A stretch of DNA of 64,000 nucleotides. It comes from Alkalisalibacterium limincola. Lineage in GTDB: Bacteria; Pseudomonadota; Gammaproteobacteria; Xanthomonadales; Xanthomonadaceae. The notes below the pieces were generated by a model. The model was given only the letters and a program-made list of their open reading frames with translations. It was not told where the DNA came from and searched no databases. The stretch spans positions 248,001-312,000 of the forward strand of contig NZ_VRTS01000003.1 in the NCBI RefSeq assembly GCF_008017755.1, given 5' to 3'. The number at the start of each line of letters is the position of its first letter. Position 1 is the stretch's first letter. Shown in pieces: positions 17,253 to 26,498 of the stretch. The position numbers were made by a program, and so were the translations under genes.

Positions 17253-17411
17253 GCTGGAACGCGCGTGTAGACGGGCAGCGGACAACGTTACGTGCCCCAG
17301 ACCCAACGAGAGCCATCGCCGGCTATGGGGCCGATCAGGTTGGATGGGGACACTAGTCGGTCGGGCGCCGAGTTGCTGGTCTTGGCGAACGCCCCCCTAC
17401 GGCTGGCAGCC
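17253..17411 (+). repeat. Right copy of the 159-bp noncoding block
   Basis: Same orientation and length as 14924-15082, diverged throughout but with the conserved stretches GCTGGAACGCGCGTG, GGTTGGATGGGGACA and GGCTGGCAGCC. The hairpin position (17313-17328) is retained with changed bases. It lies outside the repeat-bounded island and is not followed by a transposase start; the region runs into the 3' end of the gene at 17451. Between 17009 and 17450 I see no protein-coding gene. Confidence 0.6.
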
Positions 17412-17450
17412 GGCGCCGGATTGACTCCGACGCCGGGACAGTCGCGTCTA

Positions 17451-18608
17451 TTACCAATCTATTCGGCGAACAGTCGGTGCGAACACGTTGTCCAGCAGCC
17501 AGAGGTTGTCGTTCCTGTCGAAAGTAATGGCGCCCGGTAGAAACAGGCTGCCGTCGCCGCCGACAATGATTTCGCAGCTGTTTTCGGCAACGTTGCAGCG
17601 CTTGACGCTTCCACCCACCACGGGAATCCCGAGATCGGGGGCCACCGCGGCAAGGAAGCCGTTTTCCTCGAACTCGACAACGTAGAGCTGTCCACCAGGT
17701 CCGAATTCGATATCGATGATCGAATTCAGGCCAGTGACTACCTTGGCGCATTCATCCGACGGACACTTGACGTTACGCGCTTCAGGCTCGATTCGCCATA
17801 CGCTGGCAAGGCCTGGCGGTGTGGGCTGGCCGAGAAAGTTCTCGCCCACGGCACCAGTGAGCTCAGCGACGTAGTAGGCTCCATCAGCCCCGACAGCAAC
17901 CGCGGTCGGAACCGGTTCGACCGGACAATTGGTGTTCTCATCCAGCGGGAACTGCACCAGGGGCTCCTGGGTGTCCGGATCGACTACCGGGTCGAATGTG
18001 GCAACAACGTCGACCTTGCCCCTGCGGTTGGCATGCAGCAAGGTGTTGCCCGCCGCATCGGCAATCAGCACATCGTTGGGGGACAGGGCCGTAAGATGGT
18101 ACGGATTGGTCTGCGGGCCGGCTGAGAACCCACCAGGCGGCTCGCACGCGAAGTTCTTCCAGCCGGGCTTCTGTCCCGGGGCATTGACCGGCCAGTTACC
18201 TAAAGTGAAGCTCTCGATATCTGCGGCAACACGTAGATGCTCCCTTGAACCAGGGTTCGCGCGGAACAGTGCGGCCCCCACGGCCAGGTCCAGTCCAGAG
18301 CGGGTGGCAAAGAAACTGCGATTGCCAATCGGCTCCAGCCCATTGATGAAAGTCGGCGCGATTGCACCAAAGCCGCCTTTATCCATGACAACCGGCAGTG
18401 AAATGAGGTCGCGGACACCGTTGGCGCGAATTTCCCTGACGGTATCGAAATCGGCCACCAGGATACTGCCGCTGGGAGTCGCGGCAATGTCGAATGCCGG
18501 GCCGGTAAACGTGAACGTTTCATGCGGCTGAGGTCCATTGGCCAGCGCCAGGCTGCTGAGCAGCAACAGGCCGGGTGCGATCACACGAGTTGTTGATGCA
18601 ATAGTCAT
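17451..18608 (-). CDS. Secreted ScyD/ScyE-like beta-propeller protein
   Basis: A 385-residue exported protein. The ATG at 18608 has GGAG seven bases upstream. Residues 1-23 are a signal peptide (VIAPGLLLLSSLALANG). The mature protein has NHL/SMP-type blades: FDIAATPSGSILVADFD, NPYHLTALSPNDVLIADA, PTAVAVGADGAYYVAELTG, GLNSIIDIEFGPGGQLYVVE and PGAITFDRNDNLWLLDN. This is the pattern of ScyD/ScyE-family proteins, named after scytonemin clusters but widespread and without one proven activity. Paired cysteines (KCPSDEC, RCNVAENSC) are consistent with export. The gene stands alone. By eye its composition is less GC-rich than the core genes around it. Confidence 0.75.
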   Translation of the reverse strand: MTIASTTRVIAPGLLLLSSLALANGPQPHETFTFTGPAFDIAATPSGSILVADFDTVREIRANGVRDLISLPVVMDKGGFGAIAPTFINGLEPIGNRSFFATRSGLDLAVGAALFRANPGSREHLRVAADIESFTLGNWPVNAPGQKPGWKNFACEPPGGFSAGPQTNPYHLTALSPNDVLIADAAGNTLLHANRRGKVDVVATFDPVVDPDTQEPLVQFPLDENTNCPVEPVPTAVAVGADGAYYVAELTGAVGENFLGQPTPPGLASVWRIEPEARNVKCPSDECAKVVTGLNSIIDIEFGPGGQLYVVEFEENGFLAAVAPDLGIPVVGGSVKRCNVAENSCEIIVGGDGSLFLPGAITFDRNDNLWLLDNVFAPTVRRIDW

Positions 18609-18671
18609 GAGGATCTCCGGTTTCTGGGTTGTCGTGCGGAGTGGGTACCCGGCGGCAGCCGCATTCTTCGG

Positions 18672-18709
18672 CGGCACGCAGGCACGCAGGCACGCAGGCA
18701 CGCAGGCAC
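18672..18709. repeat. Octanucleotide tandem repeat upstream of the ScyD-like gene
   Basis: About four and a half units of GGCACGCA occur in tandem, 64-101 bases upstream of the ATG at 18608. The tract is where the promoter of that gene would be expected, so changes in unit number could alter expression. Confidence 0.75.
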
Positions 18710-18793
18710 ACACATGTAGTGTTTTGCTCCCCGGGTACTTTTGGTCAACGGGAAGGGGTCGGCCGAGCGGACACGCCCGCCTCCTTAATAGCG

Positions 18794-18809
18794 CATAATG
18801 TATATTATG
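18794..18809. promoter_or_regulatory. AT-rich palindrome in the intergenic region
   Basis: CATAAT-GTAT-ATTATG is a perfect inverted repeat of six-base arms in otherwise GC-rich DNA. It lies between the divergent ScyD-like gene and the two-partner secretion operon, and could be an operator for either side. Confidence 0.35.
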
Positions 18810-19288
18810 TAACTTACAGCATTGCGAAGCCTGAGCTGCGTTCTCAAGCCCACGCACCCCGGCCTCTTGTCGCGGATCTTCTCCCCTCGGGATCGATGGG
18901 TGTGCTGTATTCCTCCCTCCGTGTGCACACCCCACTGGAGGAACAAACGCGGGTTCATCTCGACCCCGGGCACCTCGAGGTGCCCGTCGAGCATTGGAAT
19001 CAGCGACCACGTCACGGACTCGGACGTCCCGCTGTGCTGGCCGTCTCCCGGCACATGAACCGCGTCCATGGTGCCTGCACGACCTGCCTTGACCACGCCC
19101 GGAAAAAGGCGCTTATGGCTCCCACGCCTACCCGGTCTTCCATCTGCCCGGCCTTCGTCCCGACCCCTGCACCGGCAGATGACCCGGTTCCCCCCGGATA
19201 GAGGCAAGCGCCCTTCCGGGCACGAACTCCCCCGTTCCACCCGCCCACCGACCGTGGGCGCGGCACAGTCCCTCCGGGGAAGGTATCC
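18810..19288. other. Long leader region before the two-partner secretion operon, no gene seen
   Basis: Apart from the octanucleotide repeat and the AT-rich palindrome to its left, I find nothing recognisable. Open frames here lack ribosome binding sites and family features. The last bases carry GGGGAAGG five bases before the ATG at 19289. Confidence 0.4.
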
Positions 19289-20961
19289 ATGACGATCCGA
19301 ATGAAGCTCCTGCCCTTGGCGCTGCTTGCGTTGAGCCACACCGCCTACGCGCAACAGCCGCCGGGCGCCGGCAGCCAGTACATCCAGCTGCCCCAGCCGG
19401 TCGACCAGCCCCGCGCTGCGCCGCGACTGCTCATCGAGGAATCGACGACCGCCGTCGACCCGGGCACCGAGGGCACCCGGGTGCTGGTCAACGAGCTGCG
19501 CTTCACCGGTGCCACGGCCTTCCCGGACGCCGAGCTGCGGTCCGCTTCCGGCTTCGTGCCGGGCACGCAATCCACCCTGCCCCAGCTTCGGGCCATGGCC
19601 GAGCGGGTCACGGCCTACTACCGCGAGCGCGGCTACTTCGTGGCGAACGCCTATCTGCCGGCCCAGGACATCAGCAACCACGCCGTTACCATCGCGGTGA
19701 GCGAGGGCCGCCATGGCGACGTGATCGTTCGCAACAACAGCCGACTCTCCGACAGCCTGGTCCACGATGTCCTCGGCGACCCGGGCACCGGCGAACCGAT
19801 CCTGATCGAACCGCTGGAGAGCCGCCTGCTGCGTCTGTCCGACATTCCGGGCGTCAACTTCCGCTCGACGCTTGCGCCGGGCACCGCCCCCGGCAGCAGC
19901 GACCTGATCATCGAGGTCGACCCGCATCGCCGGGTCACCGGATTCGTCGACGCCGACAATGCCGGCAACCCCTACACCGGCGAGTATCGAGTCGGCGGCC
20001 AGGTGAACCTCAACAACCTCGCCGGCCGCGGAGACGTTGCCAGCCTGCGCCTGCTGACCTCCGGGTCGGGCCTGAACTATGGCCGCGCGTCGTACCAGAC
20101 GATGCTGGGACGCGCCACGCTCGGCGCCGCCTACAGCCATCTCGACTACGAACTGGGCAAGCAGTTCGCGCCGCTGGGCGCGAACGGCACCGCCAAGGTC
20201 GCCAGCCTGTTCGGGTCGTGCCGCTGGTCCGGTCGCGCCAGACCAACCTCCATGCGGGGCTGACGCTGGAACACAGGCAGTTCGAGGACCGTCTGGACCT
20301 GTTTCCGGAAGCCACCCGCCGCGCCAATGCCAACGTGGCAGGCCTTTCCTTTTACGGCGACTTCCGTGACACGCTCTTCGGCGGGGGCGACAGCCGCTTC
20401 CACATGATGCTGTCCGGCGGCCGACTGGACATCCGCTCGCCGGTTCCGCGGGCCAACGACGCAGCGACCGCCCGCACCCACGGCGACTACGGAAAGCTCT
20501 GGGTCCATGGCAGCCGCGTGCAGTACGTCACCGACACGTTCTCGATCAACACCGCCCTCACCGCGCAGCTGGCCTCGAAGAACCTCGACCCGTCGGAGAA
20601 GTTCGTGCTCGGTGGCATGGACGGCGTGCGCGCCTATCCGCAGGGCGAAGGCGTCGGCGACGAGGGCGTGGTCGCCAGCGTCGAAGGCAGGCTGCTGATG
20701 TCGCGCATGTCCGGCCACGTCCCTGGCCAGGTGCACCTGCTGGGATTCGTGGACGCCGGCCGCGTCACCGTCAACAAGAATCCGTGGGCGGCCGGCGACA
20801 ACACGCGCGACCTCAGTGGCGCCGGCATCGGTGCGATGTGGAGCGAGCCCGGCAACTGGCTGGTGCGCAGCTACTACGCCCGTCCGCTGGGAAACGAGGA
20901 GTCCGTGACCGTACCCCACGAGTCCGGTCAATTCTGGATCCAGGCCGTCAAGTACTTCTGA
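19289..20961 (+). CDS. Two-partner secretion outer-membrane transporter (ShlB/FhaC type), frameshifted near 20215
   Basis: TpsB proteins are outer-membrane barrels that export a TpsA partner. The signal peptide (LLPLALLALSHTAYA) is followed by POTRA domains: VNELRFTGATAFPDAEL near residue 70, YYRERGYFVANAYLPAQ near 110, and DIPGVNFRSTLAPG near 195. The barrel follows, with NLNNLAGRGD near 240 and, after the break, FVLGGMDGVRAYPQGEG (the conserved substrate-loop region). It ends WIQAVKYF with a C-terminal Phe as in outer-membrane proteins. The frame changes around 20215 at a sequence one base short, so a missing base is likely. The repaired length of about 557 residues is normal. The stop overlaps the following tpsA region, consistent with an operon. 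Confidence 0.85.
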
Positions 20962-21011
20962 TGATCCTGCCGTACCCGCGCCGCTTCACGCGGCCAACGA
21001 TGGAATCCGCA

Positions 21012-23129
21012 ATGAACAATTCAATCGCTTCCAGCCCCACGCGCTTCGCGGTGTCCACCCTTTCCGCGGCCCTGCTCCTCGCCCTCGCCACGCCAGCGCT
21101 CGCGCAATCCACGGCGCCCACCGGCGGCCAGGTCGCCGCAGGCGAGGCCGGCATCGTCCACAGCGGCAACCAGACCACGATCACCCAGGGCAGCGACCTG
21201 GCGATCATCAACTGGCAATCCTTCAGCATCGGCGCCGACCAGACCGTCGTGTTCCAGCAGCCCGGTGCCAGCTCGATCGCGCTCAACCGCGTGGTCGGCG
21301 CCGATCCGTCGGTGATCATGGGCACGCTGACTTCCAACGGCCAGGTATTCCTGGTCAACCCCAACGGCGTGTTGTTCGGCAACGGCGCGTCGGTGAGTGT
21401 CGGCGGCCTGGTCGCCACCACGATGAACCTCGGCGACGCCGACTTCCTCGCCGGCAACCTCCGCTTCACCGACGCGGGCAGCGGCGACGTGGTCAACGAG
21501 GGCAGCCTGCAGGCCAACAACGGTGGCTATGTGGCCCTGATGGGCCGCAACGTGCGCAACGACGGGGTGATCCTGGCGCAGTTGGGCAGCGTCGCGCTGG
21601 TCGGCGGGGAAGCCGTCACGATCGACGTCGCCGGCGATGGCCTGCTCAACGTGTCGGTGACCCAGGGAGCGGTCAACGCACTGGTCGAGAACGGCGGCCT
21701 GATCCAGGCAGATGGTGGGCGCGTGCTGTTGACGGCCCAGGCAGCCGGCACCCTGCTCAACACGGTGGTCAACAACACCGGCGTGATCCAGGCGCAGACA
21801 CTTGAGAACCGCGAAGGAACGATCCGGCTGCTGGCCGACGTCGCCACCGGCACGGTCAACGCTGGCGGTGTCCTCGACGCCAGTGCACCGACGGCCGGCG
21901 CCGGTGGCTTCATCGAGACCTCCGCCGCCAACGTCAACATCGGTGCCGGTCTGCTGGTGAGCACGGCCGCCGCGAACGGCAGTACCGGCACCTGGCGGAT
22001 CGGCTCGCAGGACTTCACCATCGGCAGTGCCGACGGCGACAACATCGCGGGTACGACGCTTTCCGCGCAGCTGGTGACCAACAACATCACCATCGACACC
22101 ACCGGTTCCGGCACGGGCAGCGGCAGCATCTTCGTCAACGACGCCGTCTCCTGGACCGCCAGCGGTGCGCCCACCACGCTGAGCCTGGTCGCCGACGGCA
22201 ACGTCGAGATCAATGCCGCGATCACCGCCACCCACGGCAATCTTTCCGTGTGCTGCGGCCAGGACATCAACGTCAACGCCGCGATCACGACGACCAACGG
22301 CAGCGTGCTGCTGGCGGCCGGCCGCGACGTCAACCAGTTCGCCGACATCACCGTGACCGACGGCAACCTGGCGATGTGCGCCGCCAACGACGTCAACATC
22401 GACGGCGCCATCACCGTCACGCGCGGCACCGACGACCCCACCCGCAGCCTTGGCCTGTCCCGCGGACTGACGCTGCGTGCGGACACCGACGGCACCGGCC
22501 CGGGCGTCGAGGGAGGCACCGTGCGCTTCGCGCCACTGGCCCCGCAGGCCACGGTCACCGCGGCTCCGGTAGCCATCTTCTACAACCCGGAGTCCTACAC
22601 GGCGCCGACGGACTACAGCACCCATTTCACCCTGACCGAAGGGGCGGCGCTGAGCAGCTACATGCTGGTGTTCGCCCGGGCCGTCGGCCGTGAAGCCGAC
22701 GGCACCACCACCGCGATCCTCGACGGCCTCAAAGGCGATCCCAACGGGGTGAGCCTGGTTGCCGGGCCGAATGCGGTGGCCAACTACGCTTCGGCCGAAG
22801 CGGGCACCCACGGCATCACCTACAGCGGCTACACCCTGGGCGGAGCAGACGCCGGACTCTACGCACTGGCGGAGAATTGCTGCGGCCCCGTGACGGCGCA
22901 CACCACCGGCACCATCGCAGCAGCGGCACCCACTCCGCCGCCGCCACCGCTGCTGCCAGCGCCGATCGTGTCGCCAGTCCTTGCACCCGCAACCCTGGTG
23001 GCGGTTTCCCAGCCGCCACCGCCCGCCACCATGCTCACGGTCGTTCCCGCCGAGGAAGAGGTGCATGAAGTCCCTGAAGCACCGCCCTACGCTGCCCCGG
23101 TACGTGCGCCCAAGCCCTACCGGAACTGA
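21012..23129 (+). CDS. Two-partner secretion exoprotein (filamentous-haemagglutinin-like TpsA)
   Basis: Predicted secreted adhesin or matrix protein, partner of the transporter just upstream. After a signal peptide (STLSAALLLALATPALA) the TPS domain shows TQGSDLAIINWQSFSIGADQ, SIALNRVVG and VFLVNPNGVLFGNGASVSVGG, the last being the NPNG-type secretion motif. Beta-helix repeats follow, with periodic phrases such as VNEGSLQANNGGYVALMG, and then a proline-rich C terminus (PTPPPPPLLPAP to PKPYRN). At about 705 residues it is short for the family and has no toxin or haemolysin domain. Unusual cysteine pairs occur (SVCCGQD, ENCCGPV). The start is uncertain: ATGs at 20961, 21000 and 21012 are in frame. 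I prefer 21012 for a normal signal peptide. Confidence 0.82.
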   Translation: MNNSIASSPTRFAVSTLSAALLLALATPALAQSTAPTGGQVAAGEAGIVHSGNQTTITQGSDLAIINWQSFSIGADQTVVFQQPGASSIALNRVVGADPSVIMGTLTSNGQVFLVNPNGVLFGNGASVSVGGLVATTMNLGDADFLAGNLRFTDAGSGDVVNEGSLQANNGGYVALMGRNVRNDGVILAQLGSVALVGGEAVTIDVAGDGLLNVSVTQGAVNALVENGGLIQADGGRVLLTAQAAGTLLNTVVNNTGVIQAQTLENREGTIRLLADVATGTVNAGGVLDASAPTAGAGGFIETSAANVNIGAGLLVSTAAANGSTGTWRIGSQDFTIGSADGDNIAGTTLSAQLVTNNITIDTTGSGTGSGSIFVNDAVSWTASGAPTTLSLVADGNVEINAAITATHGNLSVCCGQDINVNAAITTTNGSVLLAAGRDVNQFADITVTDGNLAMCAANDVNIDGAITVTRGTDDPTRSLGLSRGLTLRADTDGTGPGVEGGTVRFAPLAPQATVTAAPVAIFYNPESYTAPTDYSTHFTLTEGAALSSYMLVFARAVGREADGTTTAILDGLKGDPNGVSLVAGPNAVANYASAEAGTHGITYSGYTLGGADAGLYALAENCCGPVTAHTTGTIAAAAPTPPPPPLLPAPIVSPVLAPATLVAVSQPPPPATMLTVVPAEEEVHEVPEAPPYAAPVRAPKPYRN

Positions 23130-23133
23130 TCGC

Positions 23134-23772
23134 ATGTCCGCACCACGGGCATGGTTCCGGGGTGTCGCGCTGGCGGCTTTGTGCACCGCCTGCGCGACGG
23201 TTTGGGCAGGCAACGACATCGCCGGCCCGGACTTCGGCGACCACGAGGCGTCCACCGAGGTCAGGCAGGTGGCGCAATGGGTCGGCAGCGCCCGCGACAA
23301 CGATGGGCTGCCGTTCATGCTGGTCGACAAGGTCGCTGCCCGCGTCTACGTGTTCAACGCCGTCGGCGACCTGCTGGGCATCGACTCGGCCCTGCTCGGC
23401 TCGGCGCGTGGGGACACGACCGCCCCTGGCATCGGCGACCTGCCGCTGGCGCAGATCCGCCCCGAGCACCGCACCACGCCGGCGGGCCGGTTCGTGGCCC
23501 ACCTGGAGAAGGACGTCCGCGGCAGCAGCATCCTGGTGATCGACTACGAGGCCTCCATCGCCCTGCATCCGCTGGTGCCCGGCTCGCCCCACGAGCGGCG
23601 TGCCGAACGCCTGCGCAGCGACGACCCCGACGAGAAGCGGATCTCCTTCGGCTGCATCAACGTGCCGCAGGATTTCTATGAATCCGTGGTCCGGCGCGCC
23701 TTCGCCGGAACCGCGGGCGTCGTCTACATCCTTCCGGAAACGACGCCGATCAGCGACTTCCTCCGTGAGTAG
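23134..23772 (+). CDS. Divergent L,D-transpeptidase (YkuD-like), exported
   Basis: A 212-residue protein with a signal peptide (GVALAALCTACATVWA). The fold signature is a block with IALHPLVPG and, 30 residues on, ISFGCINVPQDFY. It matches the His and Ser-x-Gly-Cys active site of YkuD transpeptidases, which cross-link or modify peptidoglycan or attach proteins to it. The usual HG pair before the catalytic cysteine is changed to HP. The gene begins five bases after the tpsA stop, so all three genes are probably one operon. This suggests a link between the exported adhesin and the cell wall, but that is inference from position. Confidence 0.7.
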   Translation: MSAPRAWFRGVALAALCTACATVWAGNDIAGPDFGDHEASTEVRQVAQWVGSARDNDGLPFMLVDKVAARVYVFNAVGDLLGIDSALLGSARGDTTAPGIGDLPLAQIRPEHRTTPAGRFVAHLEKDVRGSSILVIDYEASIALHPLVPGSPHERRAERLRSDDPDEKRISFGCINVPQDFYESVVRRAFAGTAGVVYILPETTPISDFLRE

Positions 23773-23862
23773 ATCCACGGGCTGAGCGCTGGTTTGACTT
23801 CAGTCAGCGTGGATTTTGGCGTTTCGCGTTGTCATGGATGAACGACCACCCCGGAGAACGAC

Positions 23863-24105
23863 ATGCCCCGCATCTACGACCGACGCAGTGGCCGCACGCT
23901 GGCCCATCTCGACGACGCAGAGTTCAAGCGCTTCATGACCCTGTTCGAGGAGCCGGTGCACGACGAGGAGGCAGCGACCCTCGATCCGATGGCAGTCGAA
24001 CGGCTCAACGACGCCGGCGACGCGGGCACCGTCGGGCTGCTCGTCGAGCAGATCCTGGCCGGACCCGACGACATCGACATCGCCTGGGATGACTCCACGC
24101 CCTGA
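23863..24105 (+). CDS. Small acidic conserved-type hypothetical protein
   Basis: An 80-residue protein with GGAG six bases before the ATG. It begins MPRIYDRRSGRTLAHLDDAE and is rich in Asp and Glu, with no cysteine, signal or membrane segment. The opening 'P-I-x-D-R-x-S-G' phrase is common to short uncharacterised proteins in Xanthomonadales, as far as I can recall. It stands alone between the transpeptidase gene and the convergent diguanylate cyclase gene. Function unknown. Confidence 0.6.
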   Translation: MPRIYDRRSGRTLAHLDDAEFKRFMTLFEEPVHDEEAATLDPMAVERLNDAGDAGTVGLLVEQILAGPDDIDIAWDDSTP

Positions 24106-24126
24106 GGATTCGACGCAGCAGCGCTC

Positions 24127-25857
24127 CTACGCCAGGGCATCGTCCGTTTCGGCGGCGTTGCGGGCCGCCTCGACACGGTTGCCACCACTGCGCTTCACCG
24201 AATACATGGCCTGGTCCGCACGCTCCAGCAGGTCCGAGGCCGACTCCCCGTCACGGGCGGTGGCGATTCCGATCGAGACGCTGACCGATGCCGGTCCCCG
24301 GCCTGCGGCGTCCGCGTCCGGCCCCAGCGTCGCGATCGCGCGGCGCACGCGTTCGCCCACCACCCGAGCCTCCTGTCGCGACGTGCCGGGCAGCAGGATC
24401 ACGAACTCGTCTCCACCGAGCCGTGCCAGGGCGTCGCCGCTGCGCATCTGCAGTTTCATCGCCGAGCTGACCGCCTGCAGCATGGCGTCGCCGTGGACGT
24501 GGCCCAGCGCGTCGTTGAGCTGCTTGAATCCGTCGAGGTCCGCGAACAGCAGGCTGACCGGCTCGCCACGCCCCCTCACCTGCAGCACCGTGGCCAGCTT
24601 CTCCTCGAACGCACGGCGGTTCAGCGCGCCGGTCAGGGCGTCCTGAGAGGCCTGCACGATCGCCTCGTCGCGCTGTCGCGCCATCGACGCGGCGCGGTCG
24701 GCCAGTCCCGCCGAAAGGACCAGCGCCTCGAACGCGGCCGCCACCAGGGCGGTTTCCGTCGCCAGGAACCAGCCGGGCCAGAGCCCGTAGACCTGCAGGC
24801 TTCCCGCCACGGTCAGCAGCAGCAACGGCGTCCACCCGACCAGGAAGAAGCCCGCATAGCGGGAGCCGCGACGCCAGGCGGACCACGCCACTGCCAACAC
24901 CAGCGGACCCCCCAGGAGGATCAACGGGTTGGCCAGCCCGGCCGCGCCCAGCGCGGCCACCGTCCACGGCACGAACCCGAGCACCCCCAGCACCGCCACC
25001 AGGCCCACGTAGCCCCGCAGCCAGGGCATCGCCGCCGGAAGGAACCGCTTCACCTGGGCGAAGTGGATCAGGAACAGGACCGAGGTGACCAGCGACACCA
25101 CCACCGCTGCCCTGCCCCACTCCCGCGGCGCCTGTGCCACCCAGCTCCACCCCAGCGGGCTGCCCGCGAAGCCGGTCTGGATCAGTTGCACCAGCGCGTA
25201 GGCCAGCAGGTAGCCGGCGTAGTAGAGGAAGGTGCGGTCACGCAGCCTCACGAAGAACACCAGGGCGATCGCGGCCATGCCCGCCAGGAACGCCAGGCAG
25301 GTGCTGACCAACGCGATCCAGGCCGCGTCATCGGCGAGCACGTCGGCCCGGCTGGCGATCTCGAAGGCGAGCCGCCCGTTCACGGCCGCCTGCTGCTGCA
25401 GCTCGAACTCGAACGGCGCGTCCGCACGGGGCACGGTTTCAAGTTCCACCGCGATGCGCCCATGTCCCAGCCAACCCACCCGCTGGACGTCGAGCAACGC
25501 GGCACCGACGGCTTCCCCAGAGCGCGGGGATACCCATTGCAGGCGTTCCATCGACGGGCTCAGCACCACCAGCATCGGTTCGCCGATCGCGCCGTCGCCA
25601 CCCTCGACCCACAGCCGGATCCGGGCGGGTGCGGCCTGGCGCGGAATGCGCTCCAGGCGAGCCGGGTCGAAGCTGTTCCATTCGCGGGCTTGTGCGTCGC
25701 CCTCCAGCGCCTGCCAGGCGCCACGCAGTTCCGCCCCGTGCGCCGCCCCGCCGTGCACGGGAGCTCCCCAGGCCAGCCACGCCAGCCCGAGGACAAGCAC
25801 ACACAGTGAAATTCGGCGCACGTGGAACCCTGCGAAGGCGGACGCGTGGCCCATCAT
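24127..25857 (-). CDS. Membrane diguanylate cyclase (7TMR-DISM plus GGDEF)
   Basis: Makes cyclic di-GMP from two GTP. The start at 25857 (ATGATG) has GAGGG upstream. A signal segment (ISLCVLVLGLAWLAWGAP) is followed by a periplasmic sensory domain of about 170 residues. Seven hydrophobic helices then occupy about residues 175-400 (for example WIALVSTCLAFLAGMAAIAL and FLYYAGYLLAYALVQLI). This is the layout of 7TM receptors with an extracellular sensing module. The GGDEF domain starts near residue 425 (DALTGALNRRAFEE). It has an intact active site RLGGDEFVILLP and a product-inhibition RxxD site five residues before it (RSGDALARL). It converges with the small gene at 23863 and is divergent from fabA. 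Confidence 0.9.
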   Translation of the reverse strand: MMGHASAFAGFHVRRISLCVLVLGLAWLAWGAPVHGGAAHGAELRGAWQALEGDAQAREWNSFDPARLERIPRQAAPARIRLWVEGGDGAIGEPMLVVLSPSMERLQWVSPRSGEAVGAALLDVQRVGWLGHGRIAVELETVPRADAPFEFELQQQAAVNGRLAFEIASRADVLADDAAWIALVSTCLAFLAGMAAIALVFFVRLRDRTFLYYAGYLLAYALVQLIQTGFAGSPLGWSWVAQAPREWGRAAVVVSLVTSVLFLIHFAQVKRFLPAAMPWLRGYVGLVAVLGVLGFVPWTVAALGAAGLANPLILLGGPLVLAVAWSAWRRGSRYAGFFLVGWTPLLLLTVAGSLQVYGLWPGWFLATETALVAAAFEALVLSAGLADRAASMARQRDEAIVQASQDALTGALNRRAFEEKLATVLQVRGRGEPVSLLFADLDGFKQLNDALGHVHGDAMLQAVSSAMKLQMRSGDALARLGGDEFVILLPGTSRQEARVVGERVRRAIATLGPDADAAGRGPASVSVSIGIATARDGESASDLLERADQAMYSVKRSGGNRVEAARNAAETDDALA

Positions 25858-25986
25858 AGCTGCCCTCGGGCCACCGCTCCCATGCGGGAGACGGGCCACC
25901 ATTCGCAGGCGAATGTATCCAATCGCGTCCTGCGGCCCGATAATGCCCAGTCCTCCCGCTGACCGGCGCCACGCCAAAGCCCTCCG

Positions 25987-26496
25987 ATGTCCGACTCCTT
26001 TACCCGCGAACAGCTCATCGCCTCCGGCAAGGGCGAACTCTTCGGCCCCGACAGCGGCCGGCTGCCGTTGCCCCCGATGCTGATGTTCGACCGCATCACC
26101 CACATCGCCGACGAGGGTGGTGAACATGGGCAGGGCCAGGTCATCGCCGAGCTCGACATCAGCCCCGACCTGTGGTTCTTCCAGTGCCATTTCGAAGGCG
26201 ACCCGGTCATGCCCGGCTGCCTGGGCCTGGACGCGATGTGGCAGCTGGTGGGCTTCTACCTGACGTGGAAGCGCCTGCCGGGCCGCGGTCGCGCGCTGGG
26301 GGTGGGCGAAGTGAAGTTCACCGGCCAGGTCCTGCCCACGGCCAGCAAGGTCACCTACATCATCGACATCAAGCGGGTCGTGGCGCGCAAGCTCAAGCTG
26401 GCGATCGCCGACGCACGCATGGAGGTCGACGGGCGCGAGATCTACCGCGCCAGCGACCTGCGCGTGGGCCTGTTCTCCGACACCTCGCAGTTCTGA
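25987..26496 (+). CDS. fabA: 3-hydroxydecanoyl-ACP dehydratase/isomerase
   Basis: Introduces the cis double bond of unsaturated fatty acids at the C10 stage. The 169-residue length is typical. Catalytic His lies in [20 protein letters not shown] and catalytic Asp in [13 protein letters not shown]. The protein starts [20 protein letters not shown], the standard N terminus. fabB follows after two bases, forming the classical fabA-fabB pair of unsaturated lipid synthesis. A FabR or FadR-like control is known in relatives, but no operator was identified here. Confidence 0.96.
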   Translation: MSDSFTREQLIASGKGELFGPDSGRLPLPPMLMFDRITHIADEGGEHGQGQVIAELDISPDLWFFQCHFEGDPVMPGCLGLDAMWQLVGFYLTWKRLPGRGRALGVGEVKFTGQVLPTASKVTYIIDIKRVVARKLKLAIADARMEVDGREIYRASDLRVGLFSDTSQF

Positions 26497-26498
26497 CC

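Noticed and set aside
18610-19288. Riboswitch or small RNA in the long leader before the two-partner secretion operon
   Set aside because: I looked for conserved riboswitch cores and strong terminator-like stems and found none that I can support.
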